From Bradyrhizobium sp. AZCC 1610 (lineage in GTDB: Bacteria > Pseudomonadota > Alphaproteobacteria > Rhizobiales > Xanthobacteraceae), in the NCBI RefSeq assembly GCF_036924515.1, contig NZ_JAZHRR010000001.1:4125001-4189000 (forward strand): a stretch of 64,000 bases of DNA, read 5' to 3'. The notes beneath the pieces were generated by a model, which worked only from the letters and a program-made list of their open reading frames with translations, was not told the DNA's origin and made no database searches. A program made the position numbers and the translations under genes. Shown here one piece after another: positions 56,088 through 64,000 of this stretch. The first letter of the stretch is position 1, and every line of letters starts with the position of its first letter.

Positions 56088-57398
56088 TTATCCCAACCGC
56101 CACACGGCCATCGGCCGCTCATAGCCTCTGACCTCGACCTCGCCGAGCGAGACGGCATCGCCGCATGCTTCGCCAAGCGCATCGCGAACCGCTTCCGAAA
56201 TCAGGAATTGCGAATTGAAGTCCTTGTTGAGCGCTTCGAGCCGTGAGGCGAAGTTCACGGTGTCGCCGATCACGGTGTATTCCTTGCGCCGCGGCGAACC
56301 GATATTGCCCGCGACCACCTCACCGAGATGAATACCGATGCCGATACGCAGCGGCCAGCTCGACGCCTCGTTGACCCGCGCATTGGCTTCCAGCATTTCG
56401 CGCGCCGCGGCGACCGCCCGGTGAGCCGGGTCCGGCGCTACCAGCGGCGCGCCGAACAGCGCCAGGAATCCGTCACCCAGAAATTTGTTCACGATGCCGC
56501 CGTGGCGATCGAGAATGTCGACCAGCACCGCAAACGCGCCGTCGAGCCGGTCCACGACTTCCTGCGGCGTGCGCGTGCGCGCGCCGGCCGTGAAGCTGCG
56601 GAAATCGACGAACATGACGGCGACGCGGCGGATGTTGCTGTCGGTTTTTGTGCCCTCGGCCATCAGGCGTTCGACCACCTGCGGCGAGACGTGCTGGCCG
56701 AACAGATTGGTGATGCGGTCGCGCGCGGTTGCCGCCTTGATGCTCGCCTCGAACTGCCGCCGCAACTGGTGCCCGACCGCGCCCGCGAGCACGCCGCAGA
56801 TCAGGAGGATCAGGCTGCGCGCGGCGTGATAATAGAGGGGTTCGGCCTGGTCGCCGATAGCCGGATGATAGAACATCGCCATGCAGAACAACTGCACGGC
56901 GGCAACCGCGCCGGTGAAGGTCGAGAGCCAGAAATCCAGCCGCAGCGTGGAGAGGATGATGAAGATGAAATAGATCATCGGCGTCACGAAGCCGAGCGCG
57001 GCCACCGATCCCATGCTGTTGATGTGCAGCGCTAGCGCGACCGTCGGCATCGAAGTCTCGATCAGCGCGCCGATATAGCGCCGGATCACCGGCAAATCGC
57101 GCCCCTGTTTCATGTGCCGGGTGATCTGGCTATGCACCCACAGCTCGAACAGGATGAACGGCACGATGATCGAATAGAGATATTCCGGCTTCAGATTGCC
57201 GTGCCAGACGCGGCTCACCGCCTCGGATGCGAAGAAATAGACCGTCCCGAGGATGATGGCGAGCAGTGCGGTGGTGGCAATCAGCGCTTTGATCCGCAAC
57301 AGCTCGGTCGTCATCACTTCCTGCATCAACGCGCGCTGGAAGTCAGCCGACACCCCCGTGTCTTGGTCGCTCTTCCCTTTGCCCCAGAACCCAGCCAT
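56088..57398 (-). CDS. Membrane-bound adenylate/guanylate cyclase
   Basis: 436 residues. Six hydrophobic segments in the first 220 residues (such as ALIATTALLAIILGTVYFF), then a class III cyclase domain: VAVMFVDFRSFTAG and FLGDGFLALFGAP supply the metal Asp residues, YTVIGDTVNFASRLEALN the substrate-binding Asn/Arg block. Makes cyclic nucleotide in response to an unknown membrane signal. The Crp-like protein in this window could be a receptor, but no linkage is visible. Confidence 0.9.
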   Translation of the reverse strand: MAGFWGKGKSDQDTGVSADFQRALMQEVMTTELLRIKALIATTALLAIILGTVYFFASEAVSRVWHGNLKPEYLYSIIVPFILFELWVHSQITRHMKQGRDLPVIRRYIGALIETSMPTVALALHINSMGSVAALGFVTPMIYFIFIILSTLRLDFWLSTFTGAVAAVQLFCMAMFYHPAIGDQAEPLYYHAARSLILLICGVLAGAVGHQLRRQFEASIKAATARDRITNLFGQHVSPQVVERLMAEGTKTDSNIRRVAVMFVDFRSFTAGARTRTPQEVVDRLDGAFAVLVDILDRHGGIVNKFLGDGFLALFGAPLVAPDPAHRAVAAAREMLEANARVNEASSWPLRIGIGIHLGEVVAGNIGSPRRKEYTVIGDTVNFASRLEALNKDFNSQFLISEAVRDALGEACGDAVSLGEVEVRGYERPMAVWRLG

Positions 57399-57463
57399 CC
57401 CTTATCCTGTCATTCCGGGGCGCGCGCAGCGTGACGTCGATCAACTGACATCGACTATATGCC

Positions 57464-58630
57464 TCAATCGAGCGTGCGACGGAAGCGTGTCACGGCGATC
57501 GTCATCGCCACCAGCATCAGTACAATGAGTGCAATCGTGTCGTATTGCAGGTTGGAAGGCGCAGCGCCCTTCAGCATGATGGCGCGGACGATGCGGATGT
57601 AGTGCGTCAGCGGCAGAGCCTCGCCGAGATACTGCGCCCAGACCGGCATGCCGGCGAACGGAAACATGAATCCGGACAACAGAATGCTGGGCAGGAAGAA
57701 CATCATCGACATCTGCATCGCCTGCAACTGGTTCTGCACGATGGTGGAGAAGGTGTAGCCGATCGACAGATTGGTGGTGATGAACAGCGTCGTCAGAACA
57801 GCCAGCAGCGCCACGCTGCCGAGGATCGGCACCCCGAACAGCAGGACCCCGATGCCGACGATCAGCGAGGCCTGGATGAAGCCGACGATCACGTAGGGAA
57901 TGATCTTTCCGAACATGACTTCCACGGGCCTGATCGGCATCGACAGCAGGCTCTCCATCGTGCCGCGTTCGATTTCGCGCGTCACCGACAGCGCGGTGAA
58001 GATCAGCATGGTCATGGTGAGGATGGTGCCGACGAGGCCCGGCACGATATTGAGCCGCGATTCCGCGGCCGGGTTGTAGCGGGCATGCGCCCTGATCTCG
58101 AACGGCATTGCGGGCGGATCGCCGATATGGAGGTCGTGTGCGAGTGCGGTCTGCACCACCACGCCGAGCGTGCCGAGCGCAGAGCCGGCCGCAACCGGAT
58201 CGGTCGCATCCGCCGCAACGAGCAGCGCCGGGCGGTCGCCGCGCCGCACCGCGCGTTCGAAGCCGCGCGGGATCTCGACCCCGAACAGCACCTTGCCGGA
58301 CTGCAGCAGGTCGTCGAATTCGGCGACGCTGTGCACTTCGCGGGTGAAGCGGAAGTAGCTGGTATTCTCCAGCGCCTTCAGCACGGAGCGCGCCAGATCG
58401 CTCTCCTCCTGTATCAATACCGCCGTCGGCAGATGACGCGGCGTGGTGTTGATGGCATAGCCGAACAGCAGCAACTGCATCACCGGGATCATCACGATCA
58501 TCGCGAACGAAACGCGGTCACGACGGAGCTGAATGAATTCCTTGACCAGCATCGCATAGCTGCGCCGCCAGAAGCCGAAAGCCGGCTCCCTCGCCTCGTC
58601 CACGGGATGAACAGCTTCGGTTGCACTCAT
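57464..58630 (-). CDS. ABC-2 type exporter permease (YhhJ-like)
   Basis: 388 residues. One membrane segment near residue 40 (MIVMIPVMQLLLFGYAI), a large periplasmic domain, then five segments, with MESLLSMPIRPVEVMFGKIIPY, the ABC-2 coupling loop, in between. It forms the membrane part of a drug/lipid exporter. Overlaps the ATPase gene by 4 bases (ATGA). Confidence 0.92.
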   Translation of the reverse strand: MSATEAVHPVDEAREPAFGFWRRSYAMLVKEFIQLRRDRVSFAMIVMIPVMQLLLFGYAINTTPRHLPTAVLIQEESDLARSVLKALENTSYFRFTREVHSVAEFDDLLQSGKVLFGVEIPRGFERAVRRGDRPALLVAADATDPVAAGSALGTLGVVVQTALAHDLHIGDPPAMPFEIRAHARYNPAAESRLNIVPGLVGTILTMTMLIFTALSVTREIERGTMESLLSMPIRPVEVMFGKIIPYVIVGFIQASLIVGIGVLLFGVPILGSVALLAVLTTLFITTNLSIGYTFSTIVQNQLQAMQMSMMFFLPSILLSGFMFPFAGMPVWAQYLGEALPLTHYIRIVRAIMLKGAAPSNLQYDTIALIVLMLVAMTIAVTRFRRTLD

Positions 58631-59571
58631 TGGAAATTGTCCTTTGAGCGGTTCATGAGATCGATGAACACATCTTCCAGCGACGGCTCGCTATCCTGCC
58701 AGTGCCATCCCCTCGTATCGCGATAAGGCGCGATGGTCGCCTCGAGCGCCGATTTGTCGCGCCCCGAGACGTGCAGGCTGGTGCCGAACGGCGCCACCAT
58801 GTCGATGCCGGGCTTGCCTGCGAGTTCAGCCGCAAGCCCGTTGAGGTCGTCGCCGGAGACCGTGTAGGTCGACAACGCCGACTTCGCGATCACCTCGTCC
58901 ACCGTGCCATGCGCCAGCAGGTGGCCGTAGGCGATATAGGCGATCTCGTGACAGCGCTCGGCCTCGTCCATGTAATGGGTGGAGACCAGCACCGTCAGCC
59001 CCTCGGCGGCGAGCGCGTGAATCTCGTTCCAGAAATCGCGCCGCGCCTTGGGATCGACGCCGGCGGTCGGCTCGTCCAGCAGCAGCAATTGCGGATTAGG
59101 CAGCGTGCAGGCGCCGAGCGCCAGCCGCTGCTTCCAGCCGCCCGAAAGCTCGCCGGCGAGTTGCTCCTCGCGGCCGCTCAGGCCGATGCGCCGGATCATC
59201 TCGGCCGCGGCGCTGCGCGCATCGCGCATGCCGTAGAGCCGTGCGACGAATTCGAGATTCTCGCGCACCGAGAGATCCTGGTACAGGCTGAAGCGCTGCG
59301 TCATGTAGCCGACCAGGCGTTTGATCTTGTCGGCGTCACGGCGGATGTCGTAGCCGAGGCAGGTGCCCTCGCCGGCGTCCGGCGTCAGCAGCCCGCACAG
59401 CATGCGGATGGTGGTGGTCTTGCCGGAGCCGTTGGGCCCAAGGAAGCCGTAGATAGAGCCGCGCTTCACCTGCATCGAGAGGTCATGCACGACCTCGCGG
59501 CCGCCGAACGATTTTGACAGGCCCTCGACGTTGATGGCGATGTCGGGACCTGATGCGGGAGCCGCACTCAT
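58627..59571 (-). CDS. ABC exporter ATPase (single domain)
   Basis: 314 residues with one ABC domain: Walker A GPNGSGKTTT (near 45), signature LSGGWKQRLALG, Walker B LLLLDEPTAGVDP, and a switch His in VSTHYMDEAERC. C-terminal 80 residues lack a second ABC domain. Energises the ABC-2 permease. Coupled by 4-base overlaps to both flanking genes. Confidence 0.94.
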   Translation of the reverse strand: MSAAPASGPDIAINVEGLSKSFGGREVVHDLSMQVKRGSIYGFLGPNGSGKTTTIRMLCGLLTPDAGEGTCLGYDIRRDADKIKRLVGYMTQRFSLYQDLSVRENLEFVARLYGMRDARSAAAEMIRRIGLSGREEQLAGELSGGWKQRLALGACTLPNPQLLLLDEPTAGVDPKARRDFWNEIHALAAEGLTVLVSTHYMDEAERCHEIAYIAYGHLLAHGTVDEVIAKSALSTYTVSGDDLNGLAAELAGKPGIDMVAPFGTSLHVSGRDKSALEATIAPYRDTRGWHWQDSEPSLEDVFIDLMNRSKDNFQ

Positions 59572-60353
59572 CGCTTGTCCGCCATTGGCGTTCGAGGGTT
59601 GAGAAACACGCTGATCGGCTGGCCGACGCGCAGCACGTCAGGCCGGCTCGGCCGCGCCTGGATCAAATAGACCAGCTTGTTGCGCTCATCGAGGCTGTAG
59701 ATCACCGGCGGGGTGTATTCGGCCGTGGTCGCGATGAAATAGATCTTTGCCGTCAGGTCGGCCGCGCAATTGTCGCACGTCACCCTCACCTCGTCACCGA
59801 TCGCGAGCTTCGGCAGTTCCGTCTCCGGCACGAAGAAGCGCAGCTTCATGTTGCCGGGCGGCATGATCGACAATACCGGCCGCTGCGCCGGCACCATCTC
59901 GCCTTCCCGGAAATAGATCTGCTGGATGGTGCCGCCGACCGGCGCAAAGCCGCTGCGCCGCGCCAGCCGGGTCTGCGAGGTGTTGACGCGGGCTTCGGCC
60001 ACGCGCAGCGCCGAGGTCGCCGAATCCAGATTAGCCTGCGTGCCGGAGCCGGTCTTGCTCAGCGACGCCGCGCGATCGTAGGTCTGCTGTGCATTGGCGA
60101 GCGTGGCCTTGTTCTGATTGAGGTCCGCCTGCTGCAAGTCGTCGTCGACCGAATAGAGCTGCATTCCGGGCTTCACCTCGTCGCCCTCACGCACATTGAG
60201 CTTGGTGACGCGGCCGGTCTCATCGGGACTGACGAAGATCATGTCGGCCTCGACCCAGCCCTGAAAGCCCGGATCCTTGCGCTCATTGCAACCCGTGAGC
60301 ACGGCAGCGAGCGTCAGCACGGCCAGGATCGTTATGGTTCGCGACGACGTCAT
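59568..60353 (-). CDS. HlyD-family periplasmic adaptor, probable lipoprotein
   Basis: 261 residues. LTLAAVLTGCNERKD has a lipobox (LTGC, Cys21). The lipoyl half-motifs (GRVTKLNVREGDEVKPGMQLYSVD and GTIQQIYFREGEMV) flank a coiled coil (LQQADLNQNKATLANAQQTYDRAA ... ARVNTSQTRLARR). It links the ABC-2 transporter to the outer part of an efflux path. ATG 60353 overlaps the TetR stop (ATGA); the longer upstream frame is antisense noise. Confidence 0.92.
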   Translation of the reverse strand: MTSSRTITILAVLTLAAVLTGCNERKDPGFQGWVEADMIFVSPDETGRVTKLNVREGDEVKPGMQLYSVDDDLQQADLNQNKATLANAQQTYDRAASLSKTGSGTQANLDSATSALRVAEARVNTSQTRLARRSGFAPVGGTIQQIYFREGEMVPAQRPVLSIMPPGNMKLRFFVPETELPKLAIGDEVRVTCDNCAADLTAKIYFIATTAEYTPPVIYSLDERNKLVYLIQARPSRPDVLRVGQPISVFLNPRTPMADKR

Positions 60354-61063
60354 GCCGTTCTCCGTTCGCCAAAAATCAGATCGAGATGCACCCGAAACAT
60401 TTCGAGGGCGTCCAGTGGCGCATGTCTGCTGAAAAGGCTCTGCCAGATCACCGCAATCAGCGCGGGCGCCACCATGATTTGCGGAAACCGCGCTAGGTTC
60501 TTGTGTTGGATCTCGCCGCGCGCGATGCCGAGTTCGATCAGCGCACGCATACCCGCAAGGCCTCGGGACACCACTTCGCGGTAATAGAAGTCGGCGACCG
60601 CGGGAAATCGCGGTCCCTCGGCGACGACCAGGCGCACGAGGTCGCCGCGCCGCGTGGTCGCCACCTCCTCGATGAAGGTTTTGGCGAAACCCTCGACCAT
60701 GTCGCGCACCGATGCTCCGGGCTGCGGCGGCGTCGCCCACAAGCGGGTCACCAGCGGCACGATCGCGGTCCGGATCAATTCCTCGAACATCGATTCCTTG
60801 TCCTTGAAGTGCAGGTAGATCGTGCCCTTGGCGACCCCGGCGCGCTTGGCAATGTCGTCGAGCCGCGTCGCCGCAAACCCGCGCGCAATGAACTCGTCCA
60901 TCGCCGCCTCGATAATGGCCCCGCGCCGCTCGGCCGCGCGTTCGGCGCGGTTGGAGGCGGGCTTGGGTGGCGGGCTCGATCCGGCCGATGCCCTCGCCCC
61001 TGGCCGGCGGTTGGCCGGTTTTGGAGCGGATTTCCGGGCGCTTTTGGTAGCTTCCTTTGTCAT
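60350..61063 (-). CDS. TetR family repressor of the exporter operon
   Basis: 237 residues. Basic, Pro/Ala-rich first 45 residues, then the TetR DNA-binding domain with RGAIIEAAMDEFIARGFAATRLDDIAKRAGVAKGTIYLHFKDKESMFEELI. The C-terminal domain is the ligand sensor. First gene of an operon with HlyD, ATPase and permease, all with 4-base overlaps. It probably represses its own operon by binding the palindrome 11 bases upstream of its start. Confidence 0.93.
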   Translation of the reverse strand: MTKEATKSARKSAPKPANRRPGARASAGSSPPPKPASNRAERAAERRGAIIEAAMDEFIARGFAATRLDDIAKRAGVAKGTIYLHFKDKESMFEELIRTAIVPLVTRLWATPPQPGASVRDMVEGFAKTFIEEVATTRRGDLVRLVVAEGPRFPAVADFYYREVVSRGLAGMRALIELGIARGEIQHKNLARFPQIMVAPALIAVIWQSLFSRHAPLDALEMFRVHLDLIFGERRTA

Positions 61064-61073
61064 GGTCTTAATA

Positions 61074-61091
61074 TGACTGACCGGTCAGTCA
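61074..61091. promoter_or_regulatory. TetR operator, perfect 18-bp palindrome
   Basis: TGACTGACCGGTCAGTCA, perfect dyad immediately upstream of the tetR start. The TGACTGACCGGTCAGTCA form is a classic site for TetR/AcrR-type repressors of efflux operons. Operator occupancy would block the whole four-gene operon. Confidence 0.88.
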
Positions 61092-61245
61092 TTGTCAACG
61101 TCGAATGAAAAGCGGCTTCTCACATGGGCGTGACTGACACCGGTGAACCTCGATCGCGCTGCCGGCCTTGAGGATTTTGCGTGTCGCCAACGGGTCGTCA
61201 TATCCCACACATACGGGGGTATCCGGTACGATGCGGTCTATCCAC

Positions 61246-61322
61246 GTCATTGCGAGTGCAGCGAAGCAATCCACCTCGCGTCACAAAGAAAGAGTGGATT
61301 GCTTCGCTTCGCTCGCAATGAC
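61246..61322. repeat. REP repeat (gtcattgcgag family), second copy
   Basis: gtcattgcgagtgcagcgaa ... ttcgcttcgctcgcaatgac; same family as 41984-42059. It follows a partial copy of the IS-target repeat (about 61198-61240), so repeats are nested or tandem in the 61092-61417 gap, which holds no gene. Confidence 0.8.
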
Positions 61323-61347
61323 GGAGGTGACCGCTCCACATTAGGTC

Positions 61348-61417
61348 GTCATACCCGCCCATGCGGGTATCCAGTACGCCGCGGCTTATCGGTTCAATCA
61401 TTGACGTCTCTGGAATA
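61348..61417. repeat. REP-like element, part interrupted by IS copy 2
   Basis: gtcatacccgcccatgcggg ... ttgacgtctctggaata, ending precisely where the IS begins. The other hairpin of the same repeat is at 63134-63162. Confidence 0.85.
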
Positions 61418-61890
61418 CTTGTATGGGGGTGATCAAGAGTGATCGTTGTCAGATCATTGCTATCGTCTCCTTGTTCGACGAAGACCGACATCTCCTCGTC
61501 CCGACCCCGAGACGACTAGCCGCCTGGGCGGAACGACGGTCAAGGGTGGCCGCAGGCCATCGCGGAGCGACGCAGCCCTTGACGGTCGTGAGCCCGGCGG
61601 CAGGCTTGAGGGCGGGACGAGGTTTGGCGTTAGCGGCATAGGGACGATTTCCGAGGCGAGCCCGCCGTGGACGCGATACCGCGTCGCAGACTTGTATTCG
61701 CTTGATCGATCGGGACCAGAACCATGATGCATGCATGCGCATCGGGGGGCGAAGCTCCGGGGCGGCGGGTCCATTCTGGGTCGCGGCGCAAAGGCCATGT
61801 ATTCCGGCGGATCACCGCCACCTCGGATGTCGTCGGCAGACTGCCGGCTGCTGAACCGTCAATCGTGTTGGAGTTGCGGAAGCTGCATGG
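61418..61890 (-). ncRNA. Candidate bridge RNA (seekRNA) region of IS copy 2; RNA ends not determined
   Basis: Same 473-nt non-coding region as in copy 1. The putative guides are unchanged: left-target match at 61809-61816 (GGTGATCC on the minus strand), right-target complement at 61799-61805 (GGAATAC) and right-end match at 61691-61697 (ATACAAG). The flank of this copy is GGTGACCC, which the guide can pair with through one U-G wobble. Confidence 0.62.
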
Positions 61891-63063
61891 TCAGGTGCCG
61901 GCCGGGCGCAGCCTGAGCCCCTCAGTTATCTCGCCGGTGGTTGCCAGCCGCCACAGCGCGATGAGCAGCTTGCGCGCCAGCGCCACGATCATGGTTTTGC
62001 GCGTGGCGCTGCGGCCATCTGCGGTGCGCTCGCGGAACCAGCGGACGAGCCGGCTATCCTTCTGGAAGATCAGAAAGCGCCAGGCCAGTTGGATCATGCC
62101 GCGGCGGACCCGACCATTGCCGGCGCGGGCCAGTCCCTTCTCGCGCCGGCGCTTGCCGCTCTCGTCCGGCGCGCCGGTCAGTCCAGCATAGCGCGCAACA
62201 GCTTTGCGATCGCGCAGCTTGCGCGCCAGCGCCTCATTTACCAGCATGTCGGCGGTCGCAATGCCGACGCCAAAAACCCTTGCGATCAGACGAACCATCG
62301 CGTGAGGCCTTGTCGTTGCGGCCGGCGCGAGCGCGAGCCGGCGCAACCGTTCACTTTCGATGATGTGGATCTGGTCGTGCACCAGGCGCAGCCGCTCCAG
62401 ATCGCGGCGCAATTCGGCGTGGGCATTTTCCGGTAACGGTGTTCCTTCCGCGGTGTGCAGTGTCTCCAGCTTCTGCGCCGCCTTGCGCAGCCTCGGATTG
62501 AACCCGCCGATGCCGAACAGGGCGAGGACAGCCTTGATCCGGTTGACGATCCGTGTCTGCTCGCCCACGAGGCTCTCCCGCTCACGACTCGGCCGCCGCG
62601 CATCTTCTTCCGCCATGGTCGGGATCGCGACCATGCTGCAATGGCGCTTCTCGCCACGCAGCCAGCCGAGAAACGAGCGCATCAGCAGTTCCGTATCGAT
62701 CCGATCGGTCTTGGCCCGGCGGTGCTCGCGGGACACTGCGATGCTTGCGGCATGGATGACGTAGGCCTCGATGGCGCGCGCCTGCAGCCAGCGCGCCAGC
62801 CAGAATCCGTCTCGCCCGGCCTCATAGGCGCAGACGATCCGCCTGACCGTCCGCCCGGCCTTGCGCGCTTCATCCTGCCAGCGCTGCAACAGCTTCAGCA
62901 GAGCGTCCGCATTTGCACCAAGCTTCTTCAGGGGCTGGCGCTCGACCCCCGGGATCACAGCCGCAACAAGCCACTTCGACTGGCTCATCTCGATCACTGC
63001 GACCAACGTGCTATCCTGTTCGAAGGCGGTGAGGGACCTGCTGGCGTCAAACGATTGCGACAT
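61891..63063 (-). CDS. IS110-family transposase, intact
   Basis: 390 residues. DEDD N-terminal domain (VIEMSQSKW, YEAGRDGFWLARWL, KTDRIDTELLMR) and C-terminal Tnp_20 domain with VFGVGIATADM, GAPDESGKRRREKG and GNGRVRRGMIQLAWRFL. The C-terminus TMIVALARKLLIALWRLATTGEITEGLRLRPAGT-type tail, missing from copy 1, is present. Differences from copy 1 include PGVER/PGGER, LPENAHAELRRD/LPQNADAELRHD and ARKLRDRKAV/ARNLRDRRAV. The ATG at 63063 has GGAG six bases upstream; frame open from 63105. Could act on both copies. Confidence 0.92.
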   Translation of the reverse strand: MSQSFDASRSLTAFEQDSTLVAVIEMSQSKWLVAAVIPGVERQPLKKLGANADALLKLLQRWQDEARKAGRTVRRIVCAYEAGRDGFWLARWLQARAIEAYVIHAASIAVSREHRRAKTDRIDTELLMRSFLGWLRGEKRHCSMVAIPTMAEEDARRPSRERESLVGEQTRIVNRIKAVLALFGIGGFNPRLRKAAQKLETLHTAEGTPLPENAHAELRRDLERLRLVHDQIHIIESERLRRLALAPAATTRPHAMVRLIARVFGVGIATADMLVNEALARKLRDRKAVARYAGLTGAPDESGKRRREKGLARAGNGRVRRGMIQLAWRFLIFQKDSRLVRWFRERTADGRSATRKTMIVALARKLLIALWRLATTGEITEGLRLRPAGT

Positions 63064-63133
63064 GGGGTGCTCCATTGCGTGATCACGGCGCTCGAGGGTA
63101 TCCACACCCTCGCCGCCGCTCCCCCCATAGCAT

Positions 63134-63162
63134 CTGGGTCACCCGCCTTCGCGGGTGATGAC
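63134..63162. repeat. REP-like element, remaining part after IS copy 2
   Basis: ctgggtcacccgccttcgcg and on to ggtgatgac: the hairpin that forms the other half of the repeat at 61348-61417. Confidence 0.85.
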
Positions 63163-63220
63163 AACTGAATGTGTGTTCGCGTTCTCGCGACGCAAAGCGC
63201 CCGAGCTTTTCCACGAACCT

Positions 63221-63650
63221 TGTCCCTCCTGAGAGGGAGCAGGGAATGCCGGGTGCACGCTGCACCCGCGGTCTCGTGTGCAAATGTGCATAGAAGTGCG
63301 CACACGAGCATACAGGTACAGTCGGAACACTCCGGCATTCCCTGCGCAATGGCTTGACGGCTTATGCCGCGCTCTCCCTGGAGACGAATTCGTCTTGCCT
63401 CCATCGCTGCCGGCTTGATGGCTAAATCGATCCGGTTGGACCAACTTCGCCACCGACAGCTTGGCACCAGCCACGGGTGTCAGGACCACACGGTTTTGCC
63501 GTACGCATCGGCGTCGTACGTCCTGCGCGACGTGAGCCACTCACAGGATAGACCTGCCCTGCGGCCACTCTTCGCGCCGACGCCCTCGCGTCCACCACAT
63601 CCCGTCCCGCGTTCGTGACGATCGCGATACGCCCCTCTTGTCGAGACGGG
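63221..63650 (-). repeat. Long dispersed repeat, copy B
   Basis: About 430 bases, reading on the minus strand in the same order as copy A (41571-41930), with a longer middle part. Conserved blocks include gaggggcg, atcgtcacgaacg, cgtgtggtcctgac, gccattgcgcaggga, acctgtatgctcgtgtgc and gagaccgcgggtgc. An open frame of 108 codons runs through it but is not conserved in copy A. Together with REP pieces it fills 63163-63786, which otherwise holds no gene. Confidence 0.75.
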
Positions 63651-63786
63651 ACAGCGCGGAAATAGCCACTGATTTGGGGTGACAGGGAAGCGGAATATAT
63701 TTGCGTGCGAGACTGGACGACCCAAATCAGATTGAATCTATTCGACAAATTGGATTTTACGCGCAGCGCGATGGTCCGCGCCGGTG

Positions 63787-64000
63787 TCAGAAACTCGGCG
63801 GACCAACGCGAACACTCTCAAACTTCTCAAGGTTGACTCTTCTCCCGCCGTTCAGCGGAAATTCATAGTGAAAGCCGAGGCGGTCGGAGCCGGTCACGTC
63901 TAGCTGAAGTTCTTTTGGGCAGTCCTTTGGCGAATCGATATTTAGCGCGAACGGAATAGGAAGCGTCGTCCTGGTATTCGGGAATTCGAACGACTGAAAG
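63787..64000 (-). CDS. 3' end of an unidentified protein (partial)
   Basis: The minus strand is open from the window edge to TGA at 63787-63789, giving 70 residues: FQSFEFPNTRTTLPIPFALN, then IDSPKDCPKELQLDVTGSDR, LGFHYEFPLNGGRRVNLEKF and ESVRVGPPSF. The composition is that of a folded beta-rich protein end, not repeat sequence, and codon use differs from the GC-rich neighbours (more A and T at third positions). The body lies to the right of the window. No family recognised. Confidence 0.6.
   Translation of the reverse strand, partial: FQSFEFPNTRTTLPIPFALNIDSPKDCPKELQLDVTGSDRLGFHYEFPLNGGRRVNLEKFESVRVGPPSF

Larger units (their letters stand above)
61418..63133 (-). mobile_element. IS110-family (IS1111-type) insertion sequence, copy 2 (full length)
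   Basis: 1,716 bp, same ends as copy 1 in inverted orientation: CTTGTATGGGGG at the low-coordinate side and CCCCCCATAGCAT at the high side. Differs from copy 1 by one indel and scattered substitutions. Inserted in a sister REP element at the identical position, with CT/AG at both junctions. It carries the intact transposase and a candidate guide RNA. Confidence 0.92.

Noticed and set aside
63422..63748. 108-codon frame inside the long dispersed repeat
   Set aside because: Frame is not kept in the other repeat copy (41571-41930), so it is not a conserved protein.

Overview
The window looks like a chromosomal segment of a Bradyrhizobium-type alphaproteobacterium (Nitrobacteraceae). This is inferred from high GC, codon-dense genes with TGATG/ATGA overlaps, several orphan Bug-type solute-binding proteins, two Phasin_2 proteins, a Usg protein, a groESL operon with CIRCE-like sites, and many REP/BIME-like palindromes of the kind found between bradyrhizobial genes. 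No rRNA, tRNA or CRISPR was seen.

Layout. 1-7.2 kb: plsC, an epoxide-hydrolase-like protein, and a complete peptide ABC transporter on the minus strand (binding protein, two permeases, fused double ATPase). 7.6-14.8 kb: a plus-strand catabolic run of M20 peptidase, MlrC-like M81 peptidase, M20 amidohydrolase, amidase, enoyl-CoA hydratase and a lipase-like hydrolase. With the transporter this looks like uptake and breakdown of peptides or amides. 14.77-16.48 kb: first copy of an IS110-family, IS1111-type insertion sequence. 16.6-22.8 kb: quinone oxidoreductase, 2-hydroxychromene-2-carboxylate isomerase-like protein, nu-class GST, a MetE-C-like methyltransferase, xanthine phosphoribosyltransferase, a GNAT protein and a CinA-N protein. 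23.0-26.4 kb: ATP-grasp, alpha-E and transglutaminase genes. Their usual partner, the Anbu proteasome-like peptidase, lies 5 kb further on (31.6 kb), behind a LysR/Bug/metallo-hydrolase set and a second binding protein. 32-36 kb: SDR, an MFS remnant between two palindromic repeats, a CNT nucleoside transporter, a cupin with a histone-like tail, and usg. 36.2-38.6 kb: groES-groEL with two CIRCE-like sites and a terminator. 38.9-43.4 kb: phasin, small proteins, a Crp-like regulator and a repeat-rich decayed stretch next to a DUF2778 gene. 43.6-48.5 kb: an RtcB homologue lacking its metal-binding Cys, a DUF899 protein, and FecR plus a frameshifted CHASE2 adenylate cyclase. 48.5-52.5 kb: GT39 and GT2-GtrA glycosyltransferases and a second phasin. 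52.6-61.1 kb: DUF72, Bug protein, DUF488, PhzF, a membrane adenylate cyclase, and a TetR-controlled HlyD/ABC-2 exporter operon with a perfect 18-bp operator. 61.4-63.1 kb: the second, full-length IS copy in inverted orientation. 63.2-64 kb: a long dispersed repeat and the 3' end of an unknown gene.

The most interesting signal is in the two IS copies. Both sit at the same position of a dispersed REP-like element. Each carries about 473 nt of structured non-coding sequence downstream of the transposase gene. That sequence contains short stretches matching the left target, the reverse complement of the right target, and the IS right end, in the order and strand sense expected of a bridge RNA (seekRNA). 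This suggests an RNA-guided element whose guide is addressed to the host's REP sequences.
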